Positions 27,240 through 40,924 are shown, numbered from the stretch's first letter. The stretch: 64,000 nt of DNA from Parus major (GCF_001522545.3 NC_031773.1:44436786-44500785), one strand, 5' to 3'. Numbers and translations are program-made. The notes: a model not told the origin generated them from the sequence alone.

Positions 27240-28200
27240 CAGCTACCTCTACACTTCTGGTGAGGCCCAGAGCACATCCCCTCTGCTGTCCATGGCATCA
27301 TGGAGGCCCCCAGACACCACCATGGGAAAGTCCTGAACAACAACCCTGGGGCCATGTCTGACCCCAGCCCCACACACCCTGCCTGATCCTGACCCCCCTT
27401 GTGGGGTGATATCCCAGTGCAGCCTGGTCCCTTCCCTGGGAAGGTGCCCGATCCCTGGGGCTGCCCCTGCAGATGCCCTGTTCCTGGCTGGGCTGGTGGG
27501 ATGGGGCTGGGCTGCCAGGCCTTGCCCTGCTGCCCTGGGGAGCCCCCGGTCCTGTGGGACCCTGTCGCTTCCGTACCCTTCCCAAAACTTCTTGTTCCTC
27601 TGTCTATTCTCAAAATCCATTCCTTTCCAGCACCAATGGTAAAACATTACTTTAAGTGTTCTGCAAAGCGACTCCTTCAAACAGACGATGGAGCTCTGTG
27701 ACATGTGTTACACATCCGCTCAGTTCAGCTTGGGAATACTACAGTTTTAAATAACAGCTCGAGACTTCCGTCGGTATCTTACAGAAAAGTTGAGTCATTC
27801 CTGGCTCAGGCGCTGCCAGCCAGAGGGAAGAGGCTGTGGGCAGGAGGGTGCTCTGCGCCCACACCGCCCCACCTGCCAGGCACAGCTGACTGCTGAAGCG
27901 CTGTGGCACAGTCAGTGCAGCACCAGGCTCCCCCTGTGCCATCCCTGCCCCACCGTCAGACAGACAGAGATTCCCAGCGGGAGCAAGTCACAGCCTGGGT
28001 ACATAAGCACCAGGGGAACAGCTGCCCAGATGTGCGGCCCCAGCCTGTGCTGATGTACCCCGGTAGCACAGCTACTGAAAACACCACACCTGTGGTACCA
28101 CAGGTTTCAACAGCTATTCCCTCAAATAAAATTCGAGATGGAACAATTAATTTCCCAAAAATAAACCAGCTTCCCTGGGGTAAGCCAGGATGTATGTGAG
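27240..28200. other. GC-rich island inside the intron, nature unknown
   Basis: About 960 bp stand out by high GC content from the AT-rich surroundings. The left half (27240-27600) is rich in CCTGGG/CCCCTG-like words. The right half (27650-28130) contains roughly fifteen CpG dinucleotides, more than any comparable stretch of the window. Several overlapping frames are open on both strands: 151 codons minus at 27249-27704, 100 plus at 27399-27701, and 98 plus at 27903-28199. This is what GC-rich DNA with few stop codons gives by chance. Candidates are a CpG-island promoter of an alternative or antisense transcript, or a solitary LTR. No LTR ends could be defined. It starts about 190 bp after the CR1 tail. 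Confidence 0.5.
27903..28199 (+). other. Unrecognised open frame in the GC-rich island
   Basis: A plus-strand frame of 98 codons lies in the CpG-richer half of the island. Its second half contains ENTTPVVPQVSTAIPSNKIR and then FPKINQLPWG. Directly after, CTGGGGTAAG could act as a splice donor at about 28177-28183. The composition is plausible for protein, but I do not recognise a family. It may be a first coding exon of a nested plus-strand gene, a viral LTR read-through, or chance. Confidence 0.15.
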
Positions 28201-29029
28201 CTCTGAGATCACACTGTAATGCTGCAGTGCAGACAGAGCCACCCTGTTGATGCAGGACATCTGGAAGGCTGTATTTTTCTAGGGTTTTACCTGATCAAAT
28301 GAAAATAAAATTTAAATCACTTATAATAAAATATGGATAAGCTATTTTTTCTTCTAGAGTGGACAGACAAACTTGATTATGAGTCAGAAAGTCACTGTGC
28401 CAAATACTGTGCAGATAACATGGTGATCCCTCCTCTGAGGAGTTTTCAAAGTTAAAGTAGTAATGTCTACAGGGTGAGCAATGGAAGAAGTAGCAGGCTT
28501 TAATTCACAGCTGATGTCAAAATTATAAAGCAATCAAAAAACCCGAGTATCATAGAATGTGAAAGAGCTGACAAGTACAGCAAAATTGTTGGAAACAAGA
28601 TAATAATGGAAGATGTATAACAGCAAATGCCTAGATTATTCTCACCCATACTTTGTACCAACTCTTAAAGCAATTTTTCAAAATGTATAGTAATAAAGTA
28701 AAACACAAGTAATAAGGGCAGGCTGCCAAATAGTACTTAGAACACAAATCAAAGGACTACGCTGGAGTACACATTAAAATTTAAACCTTTCTTCTGCTAC
28801 TTGTATGACAGTATTGTGAGAAAGTCAGAAATGGAAAACTTTTTTCCCTAATTAAAACTCCCTGTTGAGTTGCAAGTCATTAGAATTTCATATAAAGTGT
28901 TGTTACAGCAAGACAGTAATGAAGATGGGTTTTGGTATAACTAAGAGAAAGAGGACAAGGAGTTAAAGATAGACATTTGTCATTGCAGGTGATAGGATAT
29001 TTTTAAACTGTTTTAATGCATGTATATAT

Positions 29030-29088
29030 TTTATTTTATATATCTATCTATCTAACTATCTATCTATCTATCTATATATATATATATG
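29030..29088. repeat. TATC/TA microsatellite
   Basis: An imperfect run of TATC units, one interrupted by AACT, passes into a TA run. On the other strand it is a GATA repeat. The word ATGCATGTATATA flanks it on both sides (29016-29028 and 29086-29098). Confidence 0.9.
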
Positions 29089-32000
29089 CATGTATATACT
29101 TTATGATACCAGGGTAAATATCATGCTGAGGGCAAAAATTTTCTTGCCTTTTCCAGAATACTAGGATCCAATGCAATGAGCAGAAAAATAGAGGAAGAAG
29201 CAAAAAGGAACCTTAATTTTTTCAAGCACCTCTTCAGTCCTGGTGGGTATAAGCCAAAAGGATACCTGGGTCCTTCTGAAAGCGTGCTCTAGTGCCTGGA
29301 CACATTTCCTGGACACTGTTTAATTTACTAATACAGACGTAGCTATGGAATTCACTGCTCTGAAGTCACAACTAATTTGGTAATGTACCCTAAGCCAGAG
29401 AGGTTATGTCTGCTACTTGCTTATTATTGCAGCAAATAGAAATCCACCAGCAATAACAGACACTTACAAGGAATTAAAGAGGTAGTATCCTACGTGGTCC
29501 ACATGAAAATGAGTGCAATAACAGCTTGAAAAAATATGTGTGAAATTTGAATTCTAATCAAAACTGTTCAAAGTTTTCTGTCTCTAGTAGTTTCCAAAAA
29601 TGTCTTGGTGTGTCAAGAACCACCAGGGCAATCTGTAATCTGCCAGGCTAGTCTGTGACATTTTATGTGTTCTCCTGAGAAACAAAATACCATAAGAGGT
29701 TACTTTAGAAATAAAGCTCACAATGACAAACAAGATTTAGGACATAATAGAAATACTCTTTTGAAATATCAAGGGACAAGAAAGAGACTTTCAGGCTTCT
29801 CTGTTCAAGGTCAATTCTGGCAATGCACATAATGAACCATAGGAAAAATCTTTATATGCCAAAATTACTGACCTCTGTGTTTTTTATTTTGAGCAGTAAG
29901 ACACGTTTGAAATGTCCAAATGTTGGCAGAAGATTGTTTTGTTTTCATATAACTATGTAAAATTTGTAGCTCATTAATGATGGAATTCTCCAAGTGTGTA
30001 CTCTTCATTTGTTTAAGGTAGGCTTTGTGGGCAGAACTGAAGCAGAGGAGCTGTGTCGCAGCACTAGTATTGTTGCTATCGCACTGCTTAGAAACTAAAG
30101 TTAAAAATAGTGCTCCTTGTTAGTTCTTCACACTCACAAGTGCCTTAGTATTGGTTACAATGATAGTTGCTGGTTATGTCAAGCAACAGTTGCCAAAAGA
30201 ATTGAAAAGCAAAATTCTTCTGATTGTTAACTCATGAGATTCTGGTGTTTAATAATAAAGACTGAGTAGTTTTTTGTAGCTCAAAGGCATGTATGCTTCA
30301 GTTTCACTAAGAAATTCTGTCAGAAATACATTTTGTAAATACTCATATTTCTGCATCCAGTACTGGCTATTTCATGCTTAATTTCATATGAGTACAAAGA
30401 GAATTCCTTTATTTCCATAGATACATTTCTGTACTGAAATATTAGTTCTAGTTGTTCTTACATTTTTCTAGAATAAAGGAGGTCACAAGGGTTTTTCAAC
30501 ACATGAATCACAATCCATTGCACATTTGATCTTCTGTTTACCTGGTATTTTTAGGCAAACTTCCTAGAGCTTATAAAGCTTTTACATCATACCTCTGCAA
30601 TACTTCTGATATGGAGGGCTGTATTAGGCTATGGCAAGATGAAATGATGGTTATGAGCTTTAGGAAAAGTGTACCACTCTTTTTTTTTTTTTAATTATAG
30701 AAAGATGGAGCTTTCTATGTCTGCCAGTCAAATAACTGTTATTTTTTAAACATGCCATAGCACTTTTCAGACTGGTTTAGTCTTTTTGATGAATGTCTTT
30801 TGGATGTTGCAATCTTTTGGGATCTTTGTATGCAGGGAAATACCTCACCTTCTAGTCTTGTTCAATGACTGAGATAGATCTCCATTCTACACCTACCATG
30901 AAAAGAAGTAAGAAGATTGTTCTGGTAAAGTGGGGAACCAATCCAGTTCCCTGCATAGGTTGTGTAGTGTGGCATTAGATGAAAATAGCTGATGAGTAGA
31001 TGGTCTGCACCTTTATATTTAATAGAAAGAAAATGTACAGCCTTGTTTTAAAAGCTTTCTTAACAGTGAGCTTTCTTTAGTGCTTTTTCTAAAGAAAAAA
31101 AACCAAACCAGATACCAGATAAATTGTAATTATCAGTAGTACATGATATAAGCTCTTATTTCTTGCATGATGGGAGTCTGTGTTGCACTCTGGACCTCTG
31201 TGGGTCTGACAATAATTTCTAGTGTCTCAGCAGGACTATTGTCAATAGACTTATGTTTGCTGCATATGAACCCACATGTCCACCAGAAATAAAACCACAT
31301 ATAGTGAATGGGTTTAAAAAATGATCAGAATTGGTTTTCTGGTGTGCAGACTAGGAATTTCTCATATATGTTATGCTTTATTTTCTGTATTATTCTCTGT
31401 AATATTCCAAAACTCATTCATTAAAATATTAGGAAAATGCAAACACAGCCAAATAGTTCCTGTAGTGGAAATATTTGGAGTAGTTATCTAGCATTAATAA
31501 CATGAACCTTGTTTGCAAAATAACCAACAGTGTAACACCAGAAATGGCAAGAAAAAAAAGACAGAAAACCTTTTTGTAAAGCCAGAAACCCACTCTAAAC
31601 CTTCTCAAAAGGGTAGGGCTTGTAGTAATGAAAACAACCTTTTACTGGACCAGTCTGACCCCTCTGGGAGATACAGGTGTTTGGACAATAAGGCCTTTGG
31701 GTCTCAAACAGCAATTGCAGCCTTTAAAGAAGAATACAAGTTGAGAATATACAAGCTGCATGTCTGAAGTTGCATATCTCAGGCCATCTGAGAGAAAAAG
31801 GTGGTAAGTATAAACTGTTTTTAATAAAAATATGAGTGGCTGCCCTGGGCCATAGCAGAGCTCTAGAGACGTGTTTAAATTGACATCCTCACTTAAGCAA
31901 TGGCCCATACAAAAAGAAAGTTCCTCTGGTTGCTCATGTTCTGTTGTCATATTTCACTTTAGGTGCTAAAAATGTTTTAAATGTAAAAAATTGACCAGTT

Positions 32001-32682
32001 TAAAATTCTACTTAGACTGATGATACTTCCCAGAAAAAATGTAATTCATAGTCCATTGTGATAACAGTACAATTTAAAAAAATAATGGTAATTTTGAGGG
32101 CTGAAATAAAACATGATTCTAGCAGTTTAGATAAATACTACCAGTAACATAAATACTAACTACTCAGCAATGGAATTACACATTATTAAAGTCTCATACA
32201 TTGGTCTTATTTGATCACGTGTATTTTACCTTTAATCGAGAAATATAATATTAGTCCTAACATCCAGAATATAAGTAAATGTTTGGATTCTGGCATACTC
32301 AGAAAAGTTAAGACAACAATCAAAACAAACAAAAAGAGCACGGAATTGCTGTGCACTAACATTCCTGAGCCCTGTTAGAAGAGCACCAGATCCACCTAGT
32401 GGAATTTTCCTTTACTACAATGACTCTAAAATGCCATCTTGTAAGCAATATGACAATATATGCTGCTTGCTGGGAAAGCTAATATGTGTTATTGTCACTG
32501 AATCACACAAGTTAGGGCTGGGGAGACTCCTGCTAGGTTTCTTCCTGTCATGCAGGACTGCTGTACATTCACCTTCCTTAAATTTATGAAAGGCTGATTT
32601 GACACTGCTCATTTAGGGAGACAGTATTTTCTAATTTTTCATCTGTCATAAACGTTTTTTTTCCTCTAACTAAATTAAATGT

Positions 32683-32753
32683 GGTTTGTTTTTTTTTTGT
32701 TTTTTTTTGTTTTTTTTTTGTTTTTGTTTTTTTTGTTTTTTGGGTTTTTTTTG
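32683..32753. repeat. T-rich low-complexity tract with periodic G
   Basis: Runs of five to ten T are separated by single G residues, ending in a GGG followed by eight T. On the minus strand this is an A-rich tract with single C residues, which yields a lysine/threonine/glutamine-rich chance ORF. It could be a decayed poly(A) tail of a retrotransposed sequence on the minus strand, but no body was recognised next to it. Confidence 0.85.
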
Positions 32754-35700
32754 AGTGTAATCTTATTTTTTTAAGCAATTGAATACATTGCTCTGGTTTT
32801 AAACTTCAAATCTATAAAGTTCTGTCGTGTTCCTTCTGTACTCCACAACAATATTGCTAATAGTATTAAATTATGTTACTGATATAATTTAAACTCTCTG
32901 GTGAAGTTTTTCTTTCTTCTCTCAATTCTATAAAGCACATATTACTATATTTCTGAGGATACATGCAAAACTGTACTGAGGTGATGCACAGAAATATTAA
33001 GGACACTTAAAAATATGTTTTGATAACATGTCTTTTTACAACTGTAAGACCATATTCAAACTATTTTGTATTTTAAATTAATCTCAGGAATACAGGCAGG
33101 AGCTGGTGATTCTGCATGTATGACTGTTTTCAGCACATAAGACAGCATAATCAGATTTCATTCCTTTCTTGCCATATACATACTTATTTTCTAAGAGAAC
33201 ACTAGAAAAATGTTTATAAACTTTTCTAGACCTCAAATATAAAGCAGATATATTAGCTGAATCCACAAGATTTGCTGAGCTGTAGTTTCAGCAGCTGCTT
33301 GGTTTGACTACTGAACATAGAATTAATATTTATTATCTTGCTGTGAAGTTTACAAATTGTCAAAATTACAATTGTCAAGTCATATCCAAAATTTAATCTT
33401 AGGAACTGCAAATGAGTTCAAATCTGTAGGTGTAGCTGTAAAGAGCACAACCCTTATAAAATCAAGTCTGTGCTATTTGAATGGGATTTATCTTGCCTGA
33501 ATAAAATAACACAGGTCCTGGATTAAATGCAGGAATTTAAAATGGGAATTGGAAAATCTGTTTTATATGAGATTATTCTGGACTTTCTCAGAATGCTGAC
33601 ATATCAGAATAATGCAGTTATTTACTTTGTTCTTTGTATTCATAACTAGGAGCATGGATTTAAAAAGACATGGTAAAAGTTGTTCTCTTTTGTGGTACAA
33701 ATGCCACAGAAGTATGAGAGACATAGTTGCAGGACTGAAAAAACCCAGACATATGATACATGATGTTCCAAAGGAGTAGGCAGCATTTAGCAGTCTGGTA
33801 CATCCAGTGGCTGTTAATGATAAAATGTGTTGGTATATGATGATGTGCTACAATTACTTTCTCAGAACATACCGAGACTTTCAAGTACGTTTCCTCAAAT
33901 AAGAAACAGGTTTCTAGGGGAAACAGGTTTCATCGCAGGAATTTTGATACTGGGAGTATTTTTTAATTATTATTTTTCTTGTGCATCACAATTTTAAGTC
34001 AGTAATTTCTATTGTATTTTCTCAAGTACAAAGCCAAGCAGAGATTCAGAGCAATATTTATCTTATGGCATATAAAATGTCCACAATAGAGATCTCAATA
34101 CCCACATAAAGGTCCCTTTAATTACCAGGGGAAAATGGACACCTTTAAGGCATGACTCATTTGATGTAATTTAGGCATTTGCTTTAGGACTAGATGAATC
34201 ACATCAGAGAAATGCCTGCATATCTTCAATGATTATAGCAAGAAGCTAGACATGTATCTCCTATGACTGGGTTGTAAGCAGGAATTTCACTGATATAGTT
34301 AGAAACTATAATTTTATCCTTCTATTGTTCTTCCTTTAGCTAAAACAGAACACAATTTAGCATGTTCAATACAGGTCAAGGAAAACACTAATGATTTCAT
34401 TCCAGTTTCAAGTGAAGCCCTAGGTACATGAAATAAACTTTCAAGATGATTTAAAAAAATATTTAGATATTTTAAAATTATATAGATTTTCAAATGCAAT
34501 TTATTTTTAAAATTTTAAAATAAATTTAAAAAAATTCTTTTCATAACTATGACACAGTTATGTAAAAGAGTGTGTGTTTCTTAATCAAATTATTTTAGTA
34601 AAAATAAAATAATCTTGACAATTATCAGTATATCCATGATTGCATAGTGTAGGACCAATCATCACAAGGAACTTAAAAATTAGCACATACATAGGGAAAA
34701 CATAGGTCTCTCTAGTAATGCAGTGTTTCTTCACTTCCACCCACTTAATTAGTTGAACATGTAAAATAATTAATATAATGGGCAGATAAAAGATGCAGTT
34801 AGGAATTTTTCCCAACATTGCCCTTTACTTGAAATAATCTAGTAAAGTTGTGCGGCAAACCCTTTTGAACTTGAATCATTTTGGTAAAGGCTGGTTAGAA
34901 GATGCACTCTAAAATATCAATAATGTAACTGAGGGCTCTTCTGCTTATCCATGAGGAGAGAAACTGGTTGAGTTAAAGCTCTCTGAGAATACTGTTAGCC
35001 TTGTTTTGTATTACTCATGTTGTAATACTATATGAAGACTGGCAAAAGAGAAGTCTTATAAAATAAAAGCCAGGGGAGGAAGACCATAAGCAAATTAAAC
35101 ATAACACAGGAACCTGTTAAATGATTGCATAACTTAATTATTTTATTTTTTTTAATTGCTTTGTATATAGCTTCACATATCAACTGAACAACTCATAGTA
35201 TCCTACCATCAGAGACACTTGAGCGCACACATCTTAAACATTCCCAAGATTCTCATGCCAAAGCAATGCACTGGACAAGAGTGCTGGGTTACTAAAGCAT
35301 CAATGAGTTTCATGAGGAGATACAGAAGAATTCCAAGTTTTCAGCTGCTGGCAAGATAACTTTGGTGAAAGCACCAAAGATATAAGCCCTCCAGACATGT
35401 CCCAGAATGTCCATTGCACTGACTGGTGTTTGCTGTTTCTGTATTTACTGTTGGCATGTCAGCTGAACTGGATTAGGAACTCAGGGGGGACACACACAGT
35501 GAGAGTGAACAAAGATCTGAAACGTTTTAATGGGAAACTACCCTTAAGATAAAAAAGATGAAGCAGAAAACAAAATGAACAATGAAAATAATTGATTTCC
35601 AACAGTATTTTTCAAAGCCAAGTGTCAGCTAGCTTCTAAAATAAACAAAACATGCTAGTACTTATTTTACTAGTTGTGAGTAAAAACTGACAGCGGGTAT

Positions 35701-38700
35701 TGTCACTTGCATTTATCTCTCTTAAAATTCAATAAAAGATTTGTTATAAAGAGATAGCTCTTTTGACAGATACTTGGGAAAGGTTAGGGGATTTTTTCCT
35801 TATTTTTGTTAGTTTGTCTTTTTAATTTTTTTTTTGACTTGCAAGACATCAGAAGGACATGATGAAGACTAAATCCAAATACAAGATTTCATATATTCAG
35901 AATTATGTGTTATGATTCTGATGGTAGTTTTCTGCTTTTCAGTAAACACATTTCTGAGCCTCTTATTCATTTAAACTTACCTTGACATTTTCCCATCAGA
36001 AGATTTATATTTCAGAAACTCTGAGTTTATTTAGTGTCTTCATAATTGCTACATGCACAGTCAAACAAAATGAGTGAGTTTCAAGACCAAATAAAATTCT
36101 TCATTTTCCTCTTAATTGGTCTGTGTTTAATTATCAACAGTATCTTCCTTGATTCCTTGTAGCAAACACAGTAGTTAATTCCATACTTACATGGAAAAAA
36201 ATAGGTTACCACAAACAAATGAGATGCTAAAATGCTGATGCTTATGGAAATATAGCAAATTCCCAGCAATAAACACAAAATTTCAGCCCTTTTGTTTAAC
36301 ACCATCTCCTGCAAAACAGTGAGGGGGTTTTATCCTTGACACACTGGAATAATGTGTTTAATCCCTGGGGAAATGAAAAGAAGATAGCAGTCAGATTGCT
36401 TCTCTGCCTTATCTGAATTCCAGTGTCCATTAGAAACCTTATGGTGAAAAGCTGAAGTACACATCAAAATCCACAGGAAAATATTTTGCTGAGAACCTCA
36501 GCTTAAATGAAACATCTTCAAAGAATCTTTTGTAAACTCTTTCTCATATCAAGGCATTCTTGACACAAATCTCCTTACCTGAAATACTATCCAATGTTTT
36601 ATTTCTTCTATAATATATGACATGTGGTCATCTTTCATATTTTCCGTAAATCATCATTTTGATATTTATAGTATTGTTTATTAATAACACTACAAAAATA
36701 CTGAAAGATTAATTTCTGATCATATTTTAGAGAGAACTCTAGGATCTCGCTGTCAAACCTTGATGGTGCATCTCTGACGCAAAGGGTCAGCAAGTTGATT
36801 TGACTAAAGAAAAATAGAAAACCTAATTGTGAGAGACATTTTGAGTATTTGAAACTCCCTATGTATCTGTATAGTCATCTGCTTCCATTCTAAATTGACA
36901 TAAAATAAGGACTGATACCATATTTTCTGTTTTATATGATACTTAGATGCTCTGTGTTTGTTCAAAATACATTTCTAGTCATTCTTGCTAAGCCCATTCA
37001 CTTCTAATGGTACTTGTTTCTGACTCGACATCTCATCCTTGCATTTATCTCATTTACTACCAACTCTCCTCAGTCTCATCTTCCTCTTTGCCATGCTTGA
37101 GTTCTTGTGAATTTCCAAAGCCAACCACTCCATATGCTTAGAGACATATTAAACTTCTGTCTTTTTTTTTTTTTCCTCTCACATTTTCACATCTTATGCT
37201 TCTGATTCCCAGAGAGCTACAAATTAACAAAAATCCACATGCACAGATCAGAGCAGATAACCTAAAATAATGAACTTTTTTTGGTGAATGTCATGTACTT
37301 GTGCTACTGTATACTTTCCTATCAAAAGTGTGTGAGAAGAATTATTTCTGCTTGCTAATTGTTGCTCAGCTTCAACCAAAGAAGCAGCATAGATCCATAA
37401 TTTCTCTTTAATAATGTAAATTTATGAACTAGTTTGTTTTGCCATCCATCCTCCTTGGCTATGGCTTTGATGCTTATCTATTGCTTATATAAATCTTACA
37501 TAAATTTAACTTATAAAGCAGGAAGCACAAAATACCTTGCATTTGGTTATGTTCACTGAAAACACAGTAGAACCATATTGTGTGTGGGAACACAAATGTT
37601 TTAAATACTTAGCTCTGCATAATTCTTCTTCTTGTGCTTTATGTGTGCACATGAGTGCATATGCATTTCTTTGTGGCTTACTGGAGGGGAAAGTATTTTA
37701 TGGAAAGTCACTATGACTGTGTTTTTTGTTTTCAAGTAGATCATGCATGTAGAACAGGAGATGATGAAAAAATCCTTAGGTGATAGAGACTGAAAGACAG
37801 CCATTAGCAGCTCATCTGCAAACACACAATAGAATTATTATTGAATCTAGTACTTTAAAGGGTAGCATGAAATCCAGACCTTGAGAAAAGCAGGATGGCC
37901 AGGTGCTTGGCTGATGCTTCAAGAGTGATAAAAAAGAGTATTTGGAAATACATTTATTGTCAGTCCTTTACTGCTGAATGTGTTCATACAACCTGATCAG
38001 CTCAGACAGGTTCTGTTCCAGCTTTTAATACACGAAGAAAAATATAACTGAGGTCTAACTATATTTTTCCAGTAGCTTCTGTCATTAGTGCATCTGAATA
38101 AGGCACAGTTCATCGATTAAAAAAAGCACAGATAAAGCATTCTAATAGATTTTGAAACTGATTTTCTGTTTTGAACTCCAGAAAACTAGAAAAATTTCTA
38201 ATTTCCTATTAAAATACTCACAGATTTGCAACACCTATGTTGTAGTTCATTATCTGAATAACATTTTGAATATCATTGCACAAAGAAGTTTAACCTCATT
38301 TTCTCAAATTATTTTCCATATTATAGCAGTACATTCAAATCCATACACATACTGATATTGGATGAATACAGCACTTTCAAGATTTCTATGTGGTGCAAAG
38401 AACAATCTTTGAAATAAGCAATGAGTAAGAAAGAACAGTCTGAGGTAGGAATATAAATCAGGAGTTAAATGTACATAACCTTGCAAGGTCTTGATCATTA
38501 TGAAAGGGATTGCAAGTACTTGCCAATAACTATTTCAAGGATGTAAACATTTGGGCTGCCAGTGTGTTATTTACATCAATAGAAAATTTATAACTGGAGA
38601 TAATGGTATTTAATTTTGAAATAATACAGACTGAATATGACAGGTTTCTTGGCATCAACAGCTATTAGAATTGTGCATTGCTCTTTATGGAAAGTGACTG

Positions 38701-40829
38701 AAACCTTATTTGAAAGTTAAAAACAGTAGAGGACAAAAATCCCTGAAGATGACTTTAAGGACTCAAGCCCTGGTGTCTATAGGCTGCAACAGAACATTTT
38801 ACAGTTGAGTAAATACTTTCCCCTCAACTTTACCATTTTGAAAAATGTTGACCTTACTTCTATTAATAATCTTGAAATAATACTTTCCAGTCTTTTTTGA
38901 AATCCAGGGCTGTGTCTGTATGATACAAACGCAGTGGACTGCAGAGATATCCAAAGTACCTCTGAACAATATGAGACAGGAGAATGAAGCAAAAGACCCA
39001 GGGTAAGGCTGCTGTCCTAATTCTGGCACATTAATCACACTGATAGGTCTATATGGCACAAAACTGCATTGGCTCTCATGCCTGAGAATGTTAACAAAAT
39101 CTGTTATAGAGGGAAAATATTTCTCAAATATTTCTGATCTTCAATCCCTTTATAGTTAAAATGACTGCCATTCAGTCCTCTTTACCTTCAACTATTTAAA
39201 TCAGTTGCAAACAGAAGACAAATCATGCTAGCCAAGATCTGATGCACTCAGGATTTCTAACAGGAAATATCAACTCACCACAATATCCTATAAAGTAATG
39301 AAGAAGCAGAAAAAAAAATTATTTAAGATTTTAAAGATTTTATTTCTCCTTTGCACACTACTGAACACAGTATTCTTTGAAAAGCACCAAAATAGTACTG
39401 CAGTCCTTAAAAACATTATGTAATAAATTCTGCAGCTTTATTTCTTTGAAAAAAAGGGAATATTTCTTTATGATTCTTTTTTATTGCTGCAAATTGCTTC
39501 AAAATAAAGGCAGAAGTATTAGTTTACAACATTAACACAATTATGTTCTTGTTTGCTTTTATGTATCATCACCTTCAAGTACTTTGTATTGACCTTCAAT
39601 CAACACAATCTGTTTTAAAATGCCTTAAGCTAAAACTATGAAAGGTTGGTTTTGTGGGTAGGAAACACAAGCATTTGCAAAAAGCAATTTATTCCAGCCC
39701 AAGTATCACAAATATTGTCAACAAAATAAAAATAAAATACCCATAATGAAATTATTTAGAGCAGCTGTCTTTTACTACAATCGACAATTCTTGTAGTAAC
39801 AAAGGATGTTATCCTAAACCTGCACATTTCAGAGGTCAAATTCAAAATAGGATATGCATAAAATTTCTAAATTAATATCAGCTTGATCTGAAAAAGGACA
39901 TTATTTTAAAATGGAAATCCAATTTCCTTGCTGGCTCATCAACACTTAAAAGGTTAAGCTGGTAAAATGTAATTCTTTATTCAGGCCTCTTCTAAGCTAA
40001 CGAAGGCAGAACAAGTTGTTGCCTAGGACAACAAAATATTTAGTGACTGTATTTTATCTGTTTTTGTAGAGAACTGGTGGGCTGGCAGAAGAGGTTATTT
40101 TCTAGGGTTTTTAAAGGAAATAAGAAGTCTATTGTACTCCCTGGAAAGGAGATCACATTCTGAAACTTGAAATATGAACCTTCTGATAGAACACCAAGAT
40201 TTTAGATAGAAAATCAAATGATAAGGCAATTTATTTGTTCCCTGAATGGAACAAGATTTTGCTAGGATACTTCAGAGACAGTAGTCTCTCTGGAAATAGG
40301 TAGAGCAGGTTGCTTTATAATGCAAGATAATTTTTTCAATAAATCAATCATTTGTGCAACCTTGTGTGTTACAGGACAAGAAAATGATCCTGGAGATGGA
40401 ACACAATAGGTGCTAAAATTGCTCAGCTTTGATTATTAGTGCTAAAAATGGCTGCCAATCACTACCTGATTATAATTTGTTTTGAAGAGAGCGTGGGGGA
40501 AGAGAAGGAAAGAAATAAAAAAGAGGGGGGAGAAGTTCTGGTTTTAAAAATCCTAAAGCAAATGTTTCAGAAAGGAGGGAAAAGCAATTGCTATTTGCAA
40601 ATTTCAATGGCTAGATTTACAAATCAAACATGGCTATTTTAATATCACTTTTAAATCAAAAAACAATACTTTTGTTATTGCCATAATGTAAGGAAATAAT
40701 AGAATCAGGGAAATTATTTCAACATATTTATATAATTTCTTCTATTTAAATAACCTGAAGTGCAAAATGACATCAGGTGGATTAGAAAAGAATCATTATA
40801 CTACCAAAAATATAAATGTCATATCGCAT

Positions 40830-40920
40830 CCTTCCTTTCCTTCCTTTCCTTTCCTTCCTTTCCTTCCTTTCCTTCTTTTCCTTCCTTTCCTTCCTTTCCT
40901 TCCTTTCCTTCCTTCCTTCC
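40830..40920. repeat. Pyrimidine-only tandem repeat, 9-bp unit TTCCTTTCC
   Basis: About 90 bp consist only of C and T on the plus strand, built mainly from the 9-mer TTCCTTTCC with a few slips. All three frames are open and give short Phe/Pro/Ser/Leu repeats, which is a by-product of the repeat and not a gene. Long homopurine-homopyrimidine mirror tracts of this type can form triplex (H-DNA) structures and are prone to length change. Confidence 0.95.
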
Positions 40921-40924
40921 GGAG

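Larger units (their letters stand above)
28200..40830. other. Gene-free AT-rich intronic stretch
   Basis: About 12.6 kb with no exon, LINE tail or RNA gene recognised. Simple repeats at 29.03-29.09 kb and 32.68-32.75 kb are listed separately. A run of T occurs at about 30680-30691 and another at about 37161-37174. An extremely A/T-rich patch with self-complementary TTTTAAAATTTTAAAA character is at about 34498-34535. Confidence 0.5.

Noticed and set aside
27249..27704. 151-codon minus-strand ORF in the GC-rich island
   Set aside because: Overlapping frames on both strands are open here because GC-rich DNA has few stop codons. The Gly/Pro/Gln-rich peptide shows no domain.
32480..32560. Possible CR1 terminus near a CTGAATCACACAAGTTAGG word
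   Set aside because: Only one short block resembles the antisense CR1 end and the rest of the expected 3' UTR order is missing.
32584..32778. Lysine-rich minus-strand ORF
   Set aside because: It is the translation of the T/G low-complexity tract read on the opposite strand.
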